Shown here: piece after piece, positions 33,473 through 41,446 of the stretch | Layout: each line of letters begins with the position of its first letter | How positions within the stretch are numbered: position 1 is the first letter of the stretch | From: Thermoproteota archaeon | GTDB taxonomy: Archaea > Korarchaeota > Korarchaeia > Korarchaeales > Korarchaeaceae | Reading direction: 5' to 3' | Length of the DNA: 64,000 nt | Assembly: GCA_027491415.1 (NCBI GenBank) | Contig: JAOZFH010000025.1 | Span: forward strand, 1-64,000 | Notes under the pieces: generated by a model | What the model was told of the DNA's origin: nothing | Seen by the model: the letters and a program-made list of their open reading frames with translations, nothing else | The model's database searches: none | Made by a program: the position numbers and the translations under genes

Positions 33473-34828
33473 CTATCTTTTCCTGAGGAACCTGATTCTT
33501 CCCTCAGAGAGTTCCATCAAGTACCTGACGCCCTGGATCCCCAACCTCCTAGACTTTAGCACAGACGCCTCTCTTAGGAGGACGCCATCCCTCTCCGTCA
33601 CCCTGAGGAGGATCACGGTGTCCGCGTAGAGAGAAGCCGCCCTCGTGTCCTTCTCGAAGTGCCCGCTTCCAAGCTGCGTGCACAGGATCGTTATCCCTCT
33701 CTCCTTGGCCATCCACTGGAGGTACCTGGTGAAGTCTATGAGGCCTTCTCTCCCGACAGCGTGTTCGATCGCGGTAAGGCTGTCCACGAGCACGAATTCG
33801 GATTGGTTTTCGTCCACCAGTTCCTCTATCAGCTCGAACTGCTCCACCGGCCCGAGCGCCTGAGGAACCACAGACGCCACCTGCACCTCGTCCTCTTCGG
33901 CCATCCCGAAGGACTTGGCAAGCTTCACGACGGTTCCCTTGGAGGCCTCAAAGGACACGATGAGTGATCTCCGGCCCATCTTGGCCGCCGACACCGCCAG
34001 CGAGACTCCGAGGACTGTCTTGCCAGACCCAACCGGTCCCTCCAGTATGTTGAGCGAGGACCTCGGCAGCCCGCCGCCGAGCATCTCGTCGAGCCCGTCG
34101 ATCCCCGTGGAGACGAGGTCCAACGGTTCCTCCGTGTCCAAGGAGTGAGGTAGCGTGATCACCCGCGCGCCCCCGCGCCTGGCGGAGATGGAGAACATGA
34201 TGACAGGCTCCCGCGGGGAGGCCATCCTGACCTTCGCTATCTTGGCCTTTCTAACCAGTCCGCCCCTCTCCCCCTCCGACAGGTAGAGGTCCACCACGGC
34301 GTCGGCGAGGAACTCCACGCCGAGGAGCATGGGCCTCTTGAGAGCATCGGGAACAACCGTAGCCACAACGGTGGCCCCCGCCTGCTCCGCCGAGGTAATA
34401 AGCCTCTGAGAGAGTATCCTCTGCGCCGAGCTCACCCCCAGGACCGCGAGTACTTGGGAGAGCCCGTCGATAAACACCCGATCCGGTTTAAGCTGCTCGA
34501 TCTCGTCCGCCATGGAGAAGAGGGCCATCTCGGCCTCTACTGGGGAGCCGGGGATTCCGAGGGACTTCACCCTCAGGCGCTCATCCTCTAGGAAGATATC
34601 CAGATCCCTGTGGAGGGAGGACGCCTGGAGGATAAGCTTCCTCTCGGGGTACCCGACCGCCAGGGCCAGGCACCTCTCCCCCGCCCGGCAGCCTTCGTGC
34701 AGGAACTGGATCCCGAGAACGGTCTTCCCACTCCCCGGGTCTCCGGTTACCAGAATCAGAGAGCCCGGTCCGAGTCCCTCTAACGCCTCATCGAGCGGCT
34801 CTATTCCGAAGAAAGTCCTCACTACCAT
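33473..34828 (-). CDS. KaiC-like double-ATPase-domain protein
   Basis: The 451-aa protein has two RecA-type domains with intact Walker A motifs: VTGDPGSGKTVLG (about residue 28-40) and LEGPVGSGKTVLG (about 260-272), each followed by a Walker B-like strand (RVFIDGL, FVLVDSL). It matches archaeal KaiC/RadD-type ATPases, which act as signalling modules or ATP-dependent chaperones; a clock function is not implied. It belongs to the same family as the protein at 43754, where the first site is broken. TTATATT repeats at about 34861-34877 are promoter candidates. Confidence 0.85.
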   Translation of the reverse strand: MVVRTFFGIEPLDEALEGLGPGSLILVTGDPGSGKTVLGIQFLHEGCRAGERCLALAVGYPERKLILQASSLHRDLDIFLEDERLRVKSLGIPGSPVEAEMALFSMADEIEQLKPDRVFIDGLSQVLAVLGVSSAQRILSQRLITSAEQAGATVVATVVPDALKRPMLLGVEFLADAVVDLYLSEGERGGLVRKAKIAKVRMASPREPVIMFSISARRGGARVITLPHSLDTEEPLDLVSTGIDGLDEMLGGGLPRSSLNILEGPVGSGKTVLGVSLAVSAAKMGRRSLIVSFEASKGTVVKLAKSFGMAEEDEVQVASVVPQALGPVEQFELIEELVDENQSEFVLVDSLTAIEHAVGREGLIDFTRYLQWMAKERGITILCTQLGSGHFEKDTRAASLYADTVILLRVTERDGVLLREASVLKSRRLGIQGVRYLMELSEGRIRFLRKR

Positions 34829-35066
34829 TGTCGCAGACTGCTACATCCTTCTACAAAAAATTATATTAATTTATATTGATTCAGGGCCTTTACAGCGGTG
34901 AAAATTTGTTCAGATTCAAAGATCGACATGGGCTCTCGCAGGCTTTCAGGCTGGGCCCACGCGCCCAGTTCAGGTTGAGAGCAGCCGGAGGCTTTGAATA
35001 CTGGTCTTACTAAAGCTCGGACGTTTCATCCCAATGTTTAAATCCCGACATCATAGCAAACAAAAT
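34829..35066. other. Intergenic gap between KaiC-like and KptA genes
   Basis: The first 50 bp are A/T-rich with TTATATT elements that serve the minus-strand KaiC-like gene. The remainder contains no frame with good coding features and no tRNA or box C/D motif that I could make out. A TTTAAATCC-like element near 35038-35044 could be a promoter, but no start follows it. Confidence 0.35.
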
Positions 35067-35645
35067 TCATTTTACGAGGTCACCGCCCTCCCCCAGGCTC
35101 CTGATGAGCTCGGGAGGCACCCACTCCGTCAGATAGATGAGATCTGAGCCCCTCCACACCCTCATACCTCTCCGGACAAGACCCTGAGCATCCACCCCGA
35201 GGACAACTACGTCACTTCCGTGCCTCCTGCCGACCTCCACGGCCACCTCCGGGGTCGCAGAGAGGTGAACGAACCTGCGCCTCATGGGCTTGATCCCCTC
35301 CCTGAGGATCTTGCTGAGCGCTCTCCTGGTCGTGCCGTGGTACAGTACCGGTGGAGGGTCCTCAAGTGGATCCCCGGGTGGGAGGACCGGTACGCTGTGG
35401 CCGTAAGTCGCTCTTATTCTACCGCCCTTAATTTCGAACCTCCCGCGAGGATCGCGCATCACGACCATCTCGATGTCCCCCGCGGTGACCCACTCGAACC
35501 CGCGGAGGCGGGATATCCTTCTGGCTAGTTCGCCAACATCTACGTCGGAGAATCCGAACTCGTCCAGCCTAATCCCCATCAACTCCGGCCTGTGCCTGAG
35601 TACGAGGGTGAGCAGCTTGCTCAACCTCCTCATCCTCTCATCCAT
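35067..35645 (-). CDS. kptA: RNA 2'-phosphotransferase (Tpt1/KptA)
   Basis: The 192-aa protein has the two-lobed Tpt1 pattern: LLTLVLRHRPELMGIRLDEFGF in the N-terminal winged-helix lobe, and LYHGTTRRALSKILREGIKPMRRRFVHLSATPEVAVEVGRRHG in the NAD-binding lobe. It removes a 2'-phosphate from RNA using NAD+. In eukaryotes this finishes tRNA splicing; archaea use a different ligation, so the target may be another 2'-phosphorylated RNA or an ADP-ribosylation reaction. The ATG follows a TATA element that may be shared with the divergent gene. Confidence 0.92.
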   Translation of the reverse strand: MDERMRRLSKLLTLVLRHRPELMGIRLDEFGFSDVDVGELARRISRLRGFEWVTAGDIEMVVMRDPRGRFEIKGGRIRATYGHSVPVLPPGDPLEDPPPVLYHGTTRRALSKILREGIKPMRRRFVHLSATPEVAVEVGRRHGSDVVVLGVDAQGLVRRGMRVWRGSDLIYLTEWVPPELIRSLGEGGDLVK

Positions 35646-35674
35646 CTACCTCATTTAGCGACCGCGGCGGGATC

Positions 35675-35682
35675 GTTTATAC
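35675..35682. promoter_or_regulatory. TATA element between kptA and a membrane-protein gene
   Basis: GTTTATAC lies 29-36 bp before ATG 35711 on the plus strand and 30-37 bp before ATG 35645 on the minus strand, so both genes could use it. Confidence 0.5.
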
Positions 35683-35710
35683 GATTTACCGCTCCCAATC
35701 GGAGCCTGAG

Positions 35711-36316
35711 ATGTCAGTGGCAGAGGTGGGGGGACTACTCGCTTCCCTGGGAATGCTCGCAGCGAGCGGCCTTATCTCAGCCGCCTACCTGATGCAGGGA
35801 CTCGCAAGCTCAGCGATCTCGAGGGCAATCCGCGCACCCATGGCCGAGCGAAGACCTCTAGACAGAGTCTACACGCTCACTTGGATTCTCGCGGCCGCCG
35901 TGGCAGCGTGGATCTCACGGAAGTCCGGCATATTCACGGTTCTCGCCGTGGCACCGGCCTTCAAGAGCGGCGCGGACTTGGGAAGCAGGGCAGTCTACTC
36001 AGTGCACGATCTCACTCTGCTCGGTCAGGCCAGAGGACTCCGCTCGGCCGTTTCGAGGGCGCTCGCCCTAGCCTCCCTACCCAGTCTCTTCTTCCTCCTC
36101 AGCTGGTGGCTCCTCCGGCAGGCAGCCTCGCTGGCCGTCAAGGTGGTCCTCGGCCTGCGGCTGGATCTCGTTGCTCTGACCTTCTGGCTGCTCGGGGTGG
36201 CGTTCGGACTGGCGTTTGGCGCGGCGAGATCGCGCGGCGAGTCCGGCTTACTCCTCAGGGGGGAGCTGGCGTTGGTGCTGGGATCTAAGGCGCGAGAGGC
36301 TTTCTCGCCTGGCTAG
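35711..36316 (+). CDS. Uncharacterised membrane protein
   Basis: The 201-aa protein has about five hydrophobic segments, a basic loop after the first pair (SAISRAIRAPMAERR) and an Arg-rich C-terminal loop (GAARSRGESG). I do not recognise a family. The pattern of paired helices and a cytosolic loop would suit a small transporter subunit or a membrane scaffold. It diverges from kptA and is followed after 55 bp by the bactofilin-like gene. Function unknown. Confidence 0.5.
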   Translation: MSVAEVGGLLASLGMLAASGLISAAYLMQGLASSAISRAIRAPMAERRPLDRVYTLTWILAAAVAAWISRKSGIFTVLAVAPAFKSGADLGSRAVYSVHDLTLLGQARGLRSAVSRALALASLPSLFFLLSWWLLRQAASLAVKVVLGLRLDLVALTFWLLGVAFGLAFGAARSRGESGLLLRGELALVLGSKAREAFSPG

Positions 36317-36371
36317 CGCTCACGGGTGAACGAGAAGGATAATTTCGTGAACCAGACGGTTAGGGAGTGGG

Positions 36372-37034
36372 ATGCCGAGATCGGTCAGGTCGGGCGAGGG
36401 CGGCGGCGTGGTGATTCGCGGCAGCGGCGTCTACAGGGAGGGGGAGGAACTCAGGGTCGCGGGCTCGGCCAGGGCCGGCGCCGATGTAGTGGCGAGGAGA
36501 GTCTCGGTGGCCGGGAGGCTCGCCGTTAAAGGGGTCCTCAAGTCTGAGACTGTCTCCATTGCGGGCACCCTGAGCGCCGGGGGAGTGGAGTGCAGGCGGC
36601 TCTCTGTGGCTGGCCTGGCCAGGATCGACGGCAGGCTTGTGGCGGAAGTCGTCAAAGTCGGCGGTCGGCTCGAGTCCAAAGAAATCCTCTCGAAGCTGGT
36701 GAAGATTGGTGGCTCCGTCCGAGCGGGTTCTATAGAGGCCGACGAGCTCGAGATAAATCTGGGGGGATCCTCAGAGGTCAGAAGGATCTCGGCCAAGACC
36801 GTGAGGATAAGTCCCAAGAGGGACCTGATGGGGCTCTTGATGCCCTCAAAGAGGAAGCTGAGGGCCGAGAGAATAGAGGGAAAGCAGGTGTACCTCTCTC
36901 GGGTCACGTGCGAGGAGGTCGTGGGAGAGCGTGTGCTCGTGGGGCCGGTGTGCCGGATCCGCAGGGTGGTCTACAGCGAGGTCGTGAAGGTTTCCGACCG
37001 GGCCAGGGTGCTGGAGCTGGTCAAGGCCAAGTAG
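36372..37034 (+). CDS. Polymer-forming cytoskeletal (bactofilin-like) protein
   Basis: The 220-aa protein is built of short repeats such as VAGSARAGADVVARRVSVAGRL and VSIAGTLSAGGVECRRLSVAG, about 16 to 17 residues long, with alternating Val/Gly positions that form a right-handed beta helix. This is the bactofilin/DUF583 pattern. A central EINLGGSSEVRRISAKTVRI segment interrupts it, then a second beta-helix run follows (ERIEGKQVYLSRVTCEEVVGERVLV). Bactofilins polymerise into filaments. GGATAATTTC at 36338-36346 is the likely TATA box. No membrane segment is present. Confidence 0.65.
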   Translation: MPRSVRSGEGGGVVIRGSGVYREGEELRVAGSARAGADVVARRVSVAGRLAVKGVLKSETVSIAGTLSAGGVECRRLSVAGLARIDGRLVAEVVKVGGRLESKEILSKLVKIGGSVRAGSIEADELEINLGGSSEVRRISAKTVRISPKRDLMGLLMPSKRKLRAERIEGKQVYLSRVTCEEVVGERVLVGPVCRIRRVVYSEVVKVSDRARVLELVKAK

Positions 37035-37040
37035 GCGGGG

Positions 37041-37655
37041 CTACCTCCCTCCGAATCTGGCCCGCTCGCTCAGCATCCTCTCGTAGTCGGCCCTTGTCAC
37101 GACGACCTCGCGGCCGCAGTGCTCGCACGTGAACCTCACCGCCTCCTCTCCCTCGCGTGGCTCTCCGCGGAGGGGCCTCCCGCAGTAGCACACGAACCCG
37201 ATGAGCCGAGCCGGGTTTCCAACCACTAGGCCGTGGGGAGGGACATCCCTCGTGACCACCGATCCGGCGGCCACCATGGAGTACTCCCCTATGGTCACCC
37301 CGCAAACGACCGTGGCGTTGGCCCCTATGCTCGCGCCCCTCTTGACGCGGGTGGGCACCACCTCCCAGTCGACGTTGAATGACCTTGGGTACTTGTCGTT
37401 GGTGAAGGTGACGTGCGGCCCGATGAAGGCGTCGTCCTCGATGGTCACCCCCCTGAAGACCGAGACGCCGTTCTCTATCTTCACCCCGTCGCCTATCTCG
37501 ACCCCGGCGTCGACGTACACGTCCTTGCCGAGGACGCAGTTCCTTCCGATCTTTGCTCCGCTCCTCACGTGCGCGAAGTGCCACACCTTGGTGCCCTCCC
37601 CGATCCGGGCCCCTGGCTCCACGACCGCCTTCTCGTGAACGAAGGCCCTACCCAT
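37041..37655 (-). CDS. Sugar acetyltransferase (left-handed beta helix) with zinc ribbon
   Basis: The 204-aa protein consists of hexapeptide repeats (AVVEPGARIGEGTKVW, CVLGKDVYVDAGVEIGDGVKI, VVCGVTIGEYSMVAAG). GPHVTFTNDKYPRS and VGNPARLIG are typical of WbpD/WlbB-type N-acetyltransferases, which acetylate UDP- or dTDP-amino sugars for surface glycans. A C-terminal ribbon with CYCGRP and CEHCGRE is an addition; zinc binding is likely. ATG 37655 is chosen, with AATTA-like sequence at 37688-37693. It may provide activated sugars for the glycosylation of surface proteins encoded nearby. Confidence 0.82.
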   Translation of the reverse strand: MGRAFVHEKAVVEPGARIGEGTKVWHFAHVRSGAKIGRNCVLGKDVYVDAGVEIGDGVKIENGVSVFRGVTIEDDAFIGPHVTFTNDKYPRSFNVDWEVVPTRVKRGASIGANATVVCGVTIGEYSMVAAGSVVTRDVPPHGLVVGNPARLIGFVCYCGRPLRGEPREGEEAVRFTCEHCGREVVVTRADYERMLSERARFGGR

Positions 37656-37715
37656 CACGACACCCCCGCGCACCGCCGCATCAAGTCATTAATCCACACG
37701 GTCAGATCCCTCCGG

Positions 37716-38534
37716 CTACCCAAATCCCCCGGCGGCGGGCGCGAACCTGAAGTTCAGGGGGTCTAGGAAGTACTTGGGCACGATCGGACTCAGAGGGTAC
37801 TTCAGGGCGAGCCACCCCTGGAAGATCATGATGGCGGCCGTCGCCCAGGCAGAGTTCTCCCTCTCCAGACCTACCGAGTACCTGAAGGCCCTGTAGATCA
37901 GGAACGCCTCCCAGACGAGGAAGGCCGCGCCAACGATGGCCGAAGTGGTGAGATCGAAGGAGTAGTATCTTTGAAGGTCGCTTAGAGTTTTGACTGAGAG
38001 TTCTTGGAGGAGCTTCGGCGAATAGGCCACGCTGAGATCGTATAGGATCACAAGGTTCCCGACCGTCAGGCGCTTCGCCGCGACTAGGGCGACCGCCCTG
38101 AGGGCCTCGGGCACCAAGACGGGGCTGGTGGCCATGACGGCCGCAGATAGGGGAAGATCTCGCCCCATTCTGCGCGCCACGTACGAGGCCAGGGCCCCCC
38201 TCACGACCATCAGGAGCCCCATCAGGGCCGGAATGATGAACGCGCTGGCGACCGCCTGGAGGGTCATGGCCCTGTCGCTGTAGAAGATCACGTCGATGTT
38301 CGCCACCCAAGGCGGGAGGTTCGCCACCTCGTAGCGTATGCCCGAGTCCAAGGCGAGCTTAGACGCGAGCACTACGACGGACTGCACGACCCACATCGAA
38401 ACAAGGATTTTCAGGCTGGACGCCCGCCCTAGCTTGACGTAGAGTTCCTTGCTTCCGATGAAGGCCCCTCTCAGATACTCGCTGAACGTGTAGAAGGCCT
38501 CGGCTCCCAGCAGCCTCTCGCCCTCGGCATCCAC
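37716..38534 (-). CDS. YIP1-like membrane protein
   Basis: The 272-aa protein has about five membrane segments after a soluble N-terminal part of some 45 residues. The pattern (a helix pair near residue 45-60, then AFIIPALMGLLMVVRGALASYVARRMGR, and a late AAFLVWEAFLIYRAF) resembles the YIP1 superfamily of archaea, which has no settled function. It begins with GTG, and GTTAACC with T-tract at 38555-38568, which also follows the next gene's stop, could be its TATA box. Alternative: any polytopic protein of the same size. Confidence 0.45.
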   Translation of the reverse strand: MDAEGERLLGAEAFYTFSEYLRGAFIGSKELYVKLGRASSLKILVSMWVVQSVVVLASKLALDSGIRYEVANLPPWVANIDVIFYSDRAMTLQAVASAFIIPALMGLLMVVRGALASYVARRMGRDLPLSAAVMATSPVLVPEALRAVALVAAKRLTVGNLVILYDLSVAYSPKLLQELSVKTLSDLQRYYSFDLTTSAIVGAAFLVWEAFLIYRAFRYSVGLERENSAWATAAIMIFQGWLALKYPLSPIVPKYFLDPLNFRFAPAAGGFG

Positions 38535-38557
38535 ACGGTGCCCAGAGACGATCGCGG

Positions 38558-38563
38558 AAAAAA
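38558..38563 (-). terminator. T-tract after the legumain-like protease gene
   Basis: Six T on the minus strand begin 3 bp after the stop codon. Archaeal RNA polymerase often ends there. The adjoining TTAACC may at the same time be the TATA element of the next gene downstream. Confidence 0.4.
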
Positions 38564-38565
38564 GG

Positions 38566-40137
38566 TTAACGATCAGTTCTGAACAGAATCCAAGCCCCCC
38601 TGAGGGGGTTGAAGTTCCAAATCAGGTCTTGCGAGCAGCTGAGGCACATCCACACTGGGTCGTACGAGTACCCCTCGTCCCTCAACACCGACTCCTTGAA
38701 GAAGGCCAGGGCCTCCAGAATGCCAGCCCTCCCGGCGCCGCCCGGGAGATAGTAGTCCGGGTAGGAGAGAGCAAAGGCGAGGAACTCGACTATTCGCGCG
38801 TACTCCCCGTCTATTAGCTGTCCCCTCGACGTGGTCGCTATGATCAGGGCCTGGCTGAGCCCCGATACCTCGCGCGCGAAGCCTTCGGCTTCGCAGCCGT
38901 TTACGAGGAGGACGAGCTTGCCGTAGCTCAGGTTGGCCAGCGCCCTCGATAGGTCCTCCGCAGTCAGGTTCCCAGGGGCGAGGTCGACCCAGTCCCACCC
39001 CGCGCCGTGGTGGGCGTCTATGACCACGAAGACGATGTCGTTCAGGTCCGACGGGAGGGAGGCGATGGCATGAAGGGCCCTCTCCACGTCCTCCTCGGTC
39101 TGAATTATGAGGTCCGGGTAGATCAACCCGGCCGAGGGGGCCTTCCTCCTCCTCCCCCAGGGGACGTCGGACATGTACATGCCGACTTGGAAGGGGCCAG
39201 CCCAGCCCCTGGAGAGGTGCGTCCAGTACAGGGCCGTGGCGTCGAGTCCCTCCTCGGTTCGGAGGGACGTCTGGCTGACGATGAGGAGTATGCTGTCCTC
39301 GCCGTAGCCGTGCCTCTTCGCGAGGTGGTAGAGCATGAGAGAGCCGCCGGCCCCTATCCTGCCTCCCTGAATTATCACGAGATACCTCTGGGACCTCCCG
39401 TAGAGCGCGTTAAGTCTAGGATTGTCCAGATCGTTCATGGGATCAGTTCCAGCCTCCAGCTCCTCAAGGTTGGAGAAGCCATCCGAGTCCGCATCTCCGC
39501 GCAGGACCTCACCTCCCAACAGGCCCGACTGGCACAGGTCCACGACGTAGTAGAAGGGGAGCGCCTCCAAGGAGAGTAGAGCGGATGTCTCTCCGTCGTC
39601 GACCACCCCGTCGCTCAACACGGCATCCACAAGCCTCGAAACGCAGCCGCGCGTCTCTTCCACCGTGAATAGTCTAGAGTATTCTGGAGGAGGTCCGCGC
39701 AGGATACCCTCCACGACCCTGACAAGGGCCCACTCTCCTTCCTCCATCCTCCCGTCTGCCTCGAGCCGAGACAGCATTCGATAGACCCACCTCTCCATCC
39801 CCGTGCGGATGGCGTAGGATAGGAGGGGGCTGGCCGACAGCGGGTTGCCACCCCAGCTGAACTCGTCCCCGTCGCAGATCCCATCTCCATCCGTGTCCCA
39901 GAGTACGGGAGAGGTTCCAATCTTCACTTCGAAGCCGTCCATCAGCCCGTCTAGGTCCGTGTCGAACTTTCCCACCTTTGTCTTGTAGACCAGCTCCTCC
40001 AGCGCGTCGGCGAGCATGTCGTCATCTCTGTCCACCAGACCGAACGTGAGTGTGGTCAGGCTTCCCAGCTGGCTCAGCAGGAGCGCAAATGACAGGAGAG
40101 CACTTAGTCTCTTGGCCCTCGTCCTCCAGCGGATCAA
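38566..40137 (-). CDS. Secreted legumain/caspase-like cysteine protease with calcium-loop repeats
   Basis: The protein (523 aa from TTG 40137) has a signal peptide and four DxDxDG-type calcium repeats (DRDDD, DTDLDG, DTDGDG, DADSDG), as in thrombospondin type-3 domains. A clan CD peptidase domain follows, with YLVIIQGG as first strand, the catalytic His in IDAHHGAG (about residue 377) and catalytic Cys in LVNGCEAEGF (about 415). The 38-residue spacing fits legumain-like (C13) enzymes. It would cut surface or secreted proteins outside the cell. A TATA-like CGTTATGT lies at 40168-40175; TTG 40215 is an alternative start. Confidence 0.72.
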   Translation of the reverse strand: MIRWRTRAKRLSALLSFALLLSQLGSLTTLTFGLVDRDDDMLADALEELVYKTKVGKFDTDLDGLMDGFEVKIGTSPVLWDTDGDGICDGDEFSWGGNPLSASPLLSYAIRTGMERWVYRMLSRLEADGRMEEGEWALVRVVEGILRGPPPEYSRLFTVEETRGCVSRLVDAVLSDGVVDDGETSALLSLEALPFYYVVDLCQSGLLGGEVLRGDADSDGFSNLEELEAGTDPMNDLDNPRLNALYGRSQRYLVIIQGGRIGAGGSLMLYHLAKRHGYGEDSILLIVSQTSLRTEEGLDATALYWTHLSRGWAGPFQVGMYMSDVPWGRRRKAPSAGLIYPDLIIQTEEDVERALHAIASLPSDLNDIVFVVIDAHHGAGWDWVDLAPGNLTAEDLSRALANLSYGKLVLLVNGCEAEGFAREVSGLSQALIIATTSRGQLIDGEYARIVEFLAFALSYPDYYLPGGAGRAGILEALAFFKESVLRDEGYSYDPVWMCLSCSQDLIWNFNPLRGAWILFRTDR

Positions 40138-40424
40138 CCTCAGCGCGCTCAGAAGGCATGGGGGTGAACATAACGGTTTGCCCCCGACCAAATCGGTCCT
40201 CCTGGCCTGATTCAACGAACTCGCGCGGGCCCCAGGGTGGGCGATCCCACAACCTGCCTCTAGGGCCCCCCGGGCGACGCCGTGGTCAGGTGCCAGTTGA
40301 AAGCCTCCTTTATACAGGAAGGGACGTCTCGAGGATGTAGGGTAGGTGTTGATTCCTGACTAAAATCTTTAATTAATTGATAAAGCAGAACGTTTGAAGT
40401 ACTCTCTTAGCTCTGGTGTGGTTC
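40138..40424. other. Intergenic gap before the membrane-longin-GTPase operon
   Basis: No gene is supported here. Between about 40361 and 40386 lies a strongly A/T-rich stretch (TTTAATTAATTGATAAAG), the likely promoter of the operon that starts at 40425. The first 100 bp is GC-rich and contains the promoter of the legumain-like gene. Confidence 0.4.
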
Positions 40425-41027
40425 ATGTCGGGCTTGAGCTTGTTGGGGAGGGTGGTGGCTTGGGAGTTCCTAGTGGCAGCCGCCGCCTATCTGCTAATGG
40501 CCGTCACAACCGGTCTCTCACCTAAGAAGTCCCCGCAGGTGGGATTCTTTGCACTCGGCTTTGCCTTTCTGTCGCTGGCCATGGCCGCCAGGTTCGTCTC
40601 CCTGTTCCTCCCCCCCGCCGTCAGGTGGAAGCTGACAATACCCTCTGGGGCCCTGGTCTTCATGTCGGCTTCGGCCCTCCTCAGCGGGTTCACCAGGCCC
40701 TCGTCAAGGCCGATTGCCGAGGCTGGGGTGATCGTTGCCGGGGCCGCGGTACTTGCAGTGGTTGGCAACGATCCCTCCGGCTTGTCCCTGATTGAGTTCT
40801 GCTACGGCCTCGTATTCTTCATCCTGTTCGCCCTGTCGGCCCGGGTTTACTCAAAGTCCGGCTTGTCCACCCACCTCTTTCTAGCCCTGGGGCTTTTGCT
40901 GATTGGCCTGTCAGGCCTGTTGCCCGCGATCACCCTTCCGTTCCTGTCTCACGCTCGTCTCCTCTTGTCGGCCTCTCTTCACCTGGGCGCCGCCGTGTCA
41001 TTCGTGTGGGCGCTCGCGGGGGTCTGA
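40425..41027 (+). CDS. Polytopic membrane protein, first gene of the GTPase operon
   Basis: The 200-aa protein has six to seven predicted membrane helices and short loops; one contains GLSPKKSPQ and another RPSSRPIAE. I recognise no family. The stop is 2 bp before the longin-like gene, which overlaps the GTPase gene, so the three are an operon. A membrane receptor or anchor for the small GTPase would fit, but this is inference. The start is ATG 40425 or GTG 40416. The A/T-rich region upstream holds the promoter. Confidence 0.55.
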   Translation: MSGLSLLGRVVAWEFLVAAAAYLLMAVTTGLSPKKSPQVGFFALGFAFLSLAMAARFVSLFLPPAVRWKLTIPSGALVFMSASALLSGFTRPSSRPIAEAGVIVAGAAVLAVVGNDPSGLSLIEFCYGLVFFILFALSARVYSKSGLSTHLFLALGLLLIGLSGLLPAITLPFLSHARLLLSASLHLGAAVSFVWALAGV

Positions 41028-41029
41028 GA

Positions 41030-41446
41030 ATGGGCCTGAGGGACGTCTACGTCTTCGAGGATCGCACGGGTAGGCTGGTGTTTGCCAAGTCGTACGGGAG
41101 TCTCAGGGGGGACGAGGATCTCATTTCAGGGTTCCTGTCCTCGATTCAAAACTTCCTCGCCGAGGTCGCGGAGGACGAGATAAAAGAAATCTCGGGAAGG
41201 AGGTTCAGGTTCCTGTTTAAGAGGGCGGGAGACTGCGTTGTTTGCGTCGTCGTTGACGGTAGCGAGGGCTCCGAGTCGTCCAAGAGGCTGCTGGACAGTG
41301 TTGCCAAGGCCTTCTTGAAGGCCAGCAGGGTGACCGGCCTCAGGCGGCTGGATCAGTTCGAGAAGAAGTGTGACGAGATAGCGGAGAGCTGGGGGAAGCT
41401 GGTCAGATGGAGTGAGGCCCTAGACCAGCTCGATGAATGGGGGTGA
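41030..41446 (+). CDS. Longin-like (roadblock/longin superfamily) protein
   Basis: The 138-aa protein starts with DVYVFEDRTGRLVFAKSYGS, the strand pair typical of longin folds. An amphipathic helix (EDLISGFLSSIQNFLAEVAEDEIKEI), the strands RRFRFLFKRAG and CVVCVVVDGSE, and a final long helix follow. Longin and roadblock domains control small GTPases in eukaryotes (Sybindin, Mon1-Ccz1, MglB) and in Asgard and other archaea. The next gene encodes a GTPase and overlaps by 10 bp, so direct binding is likely. ATG 41030 gives a start just after the upstream stop. Confidence 0.65.
   Translation: MGLRDVYVFEDRTGRLVFAKSYGSLRGDEDLISGFLSSIQNFLAEVAEDEIKEISGRRFRFLFKRAGDCVVCVVVDGSEGSESSKRLLDSVAKAFLKASRVTGLRRLDQFEKKCDEIAESWGKLVRWSEALDQLDEWG

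Noticed and set aside
34829-35066. Possible small RNA gene in the gap between the KaiC-like and KptA genes
   Set aside because: The gap has short GC-rich inverted pieces, but no box C/D or H/ACA motif and no conserved hairpin that I can show.
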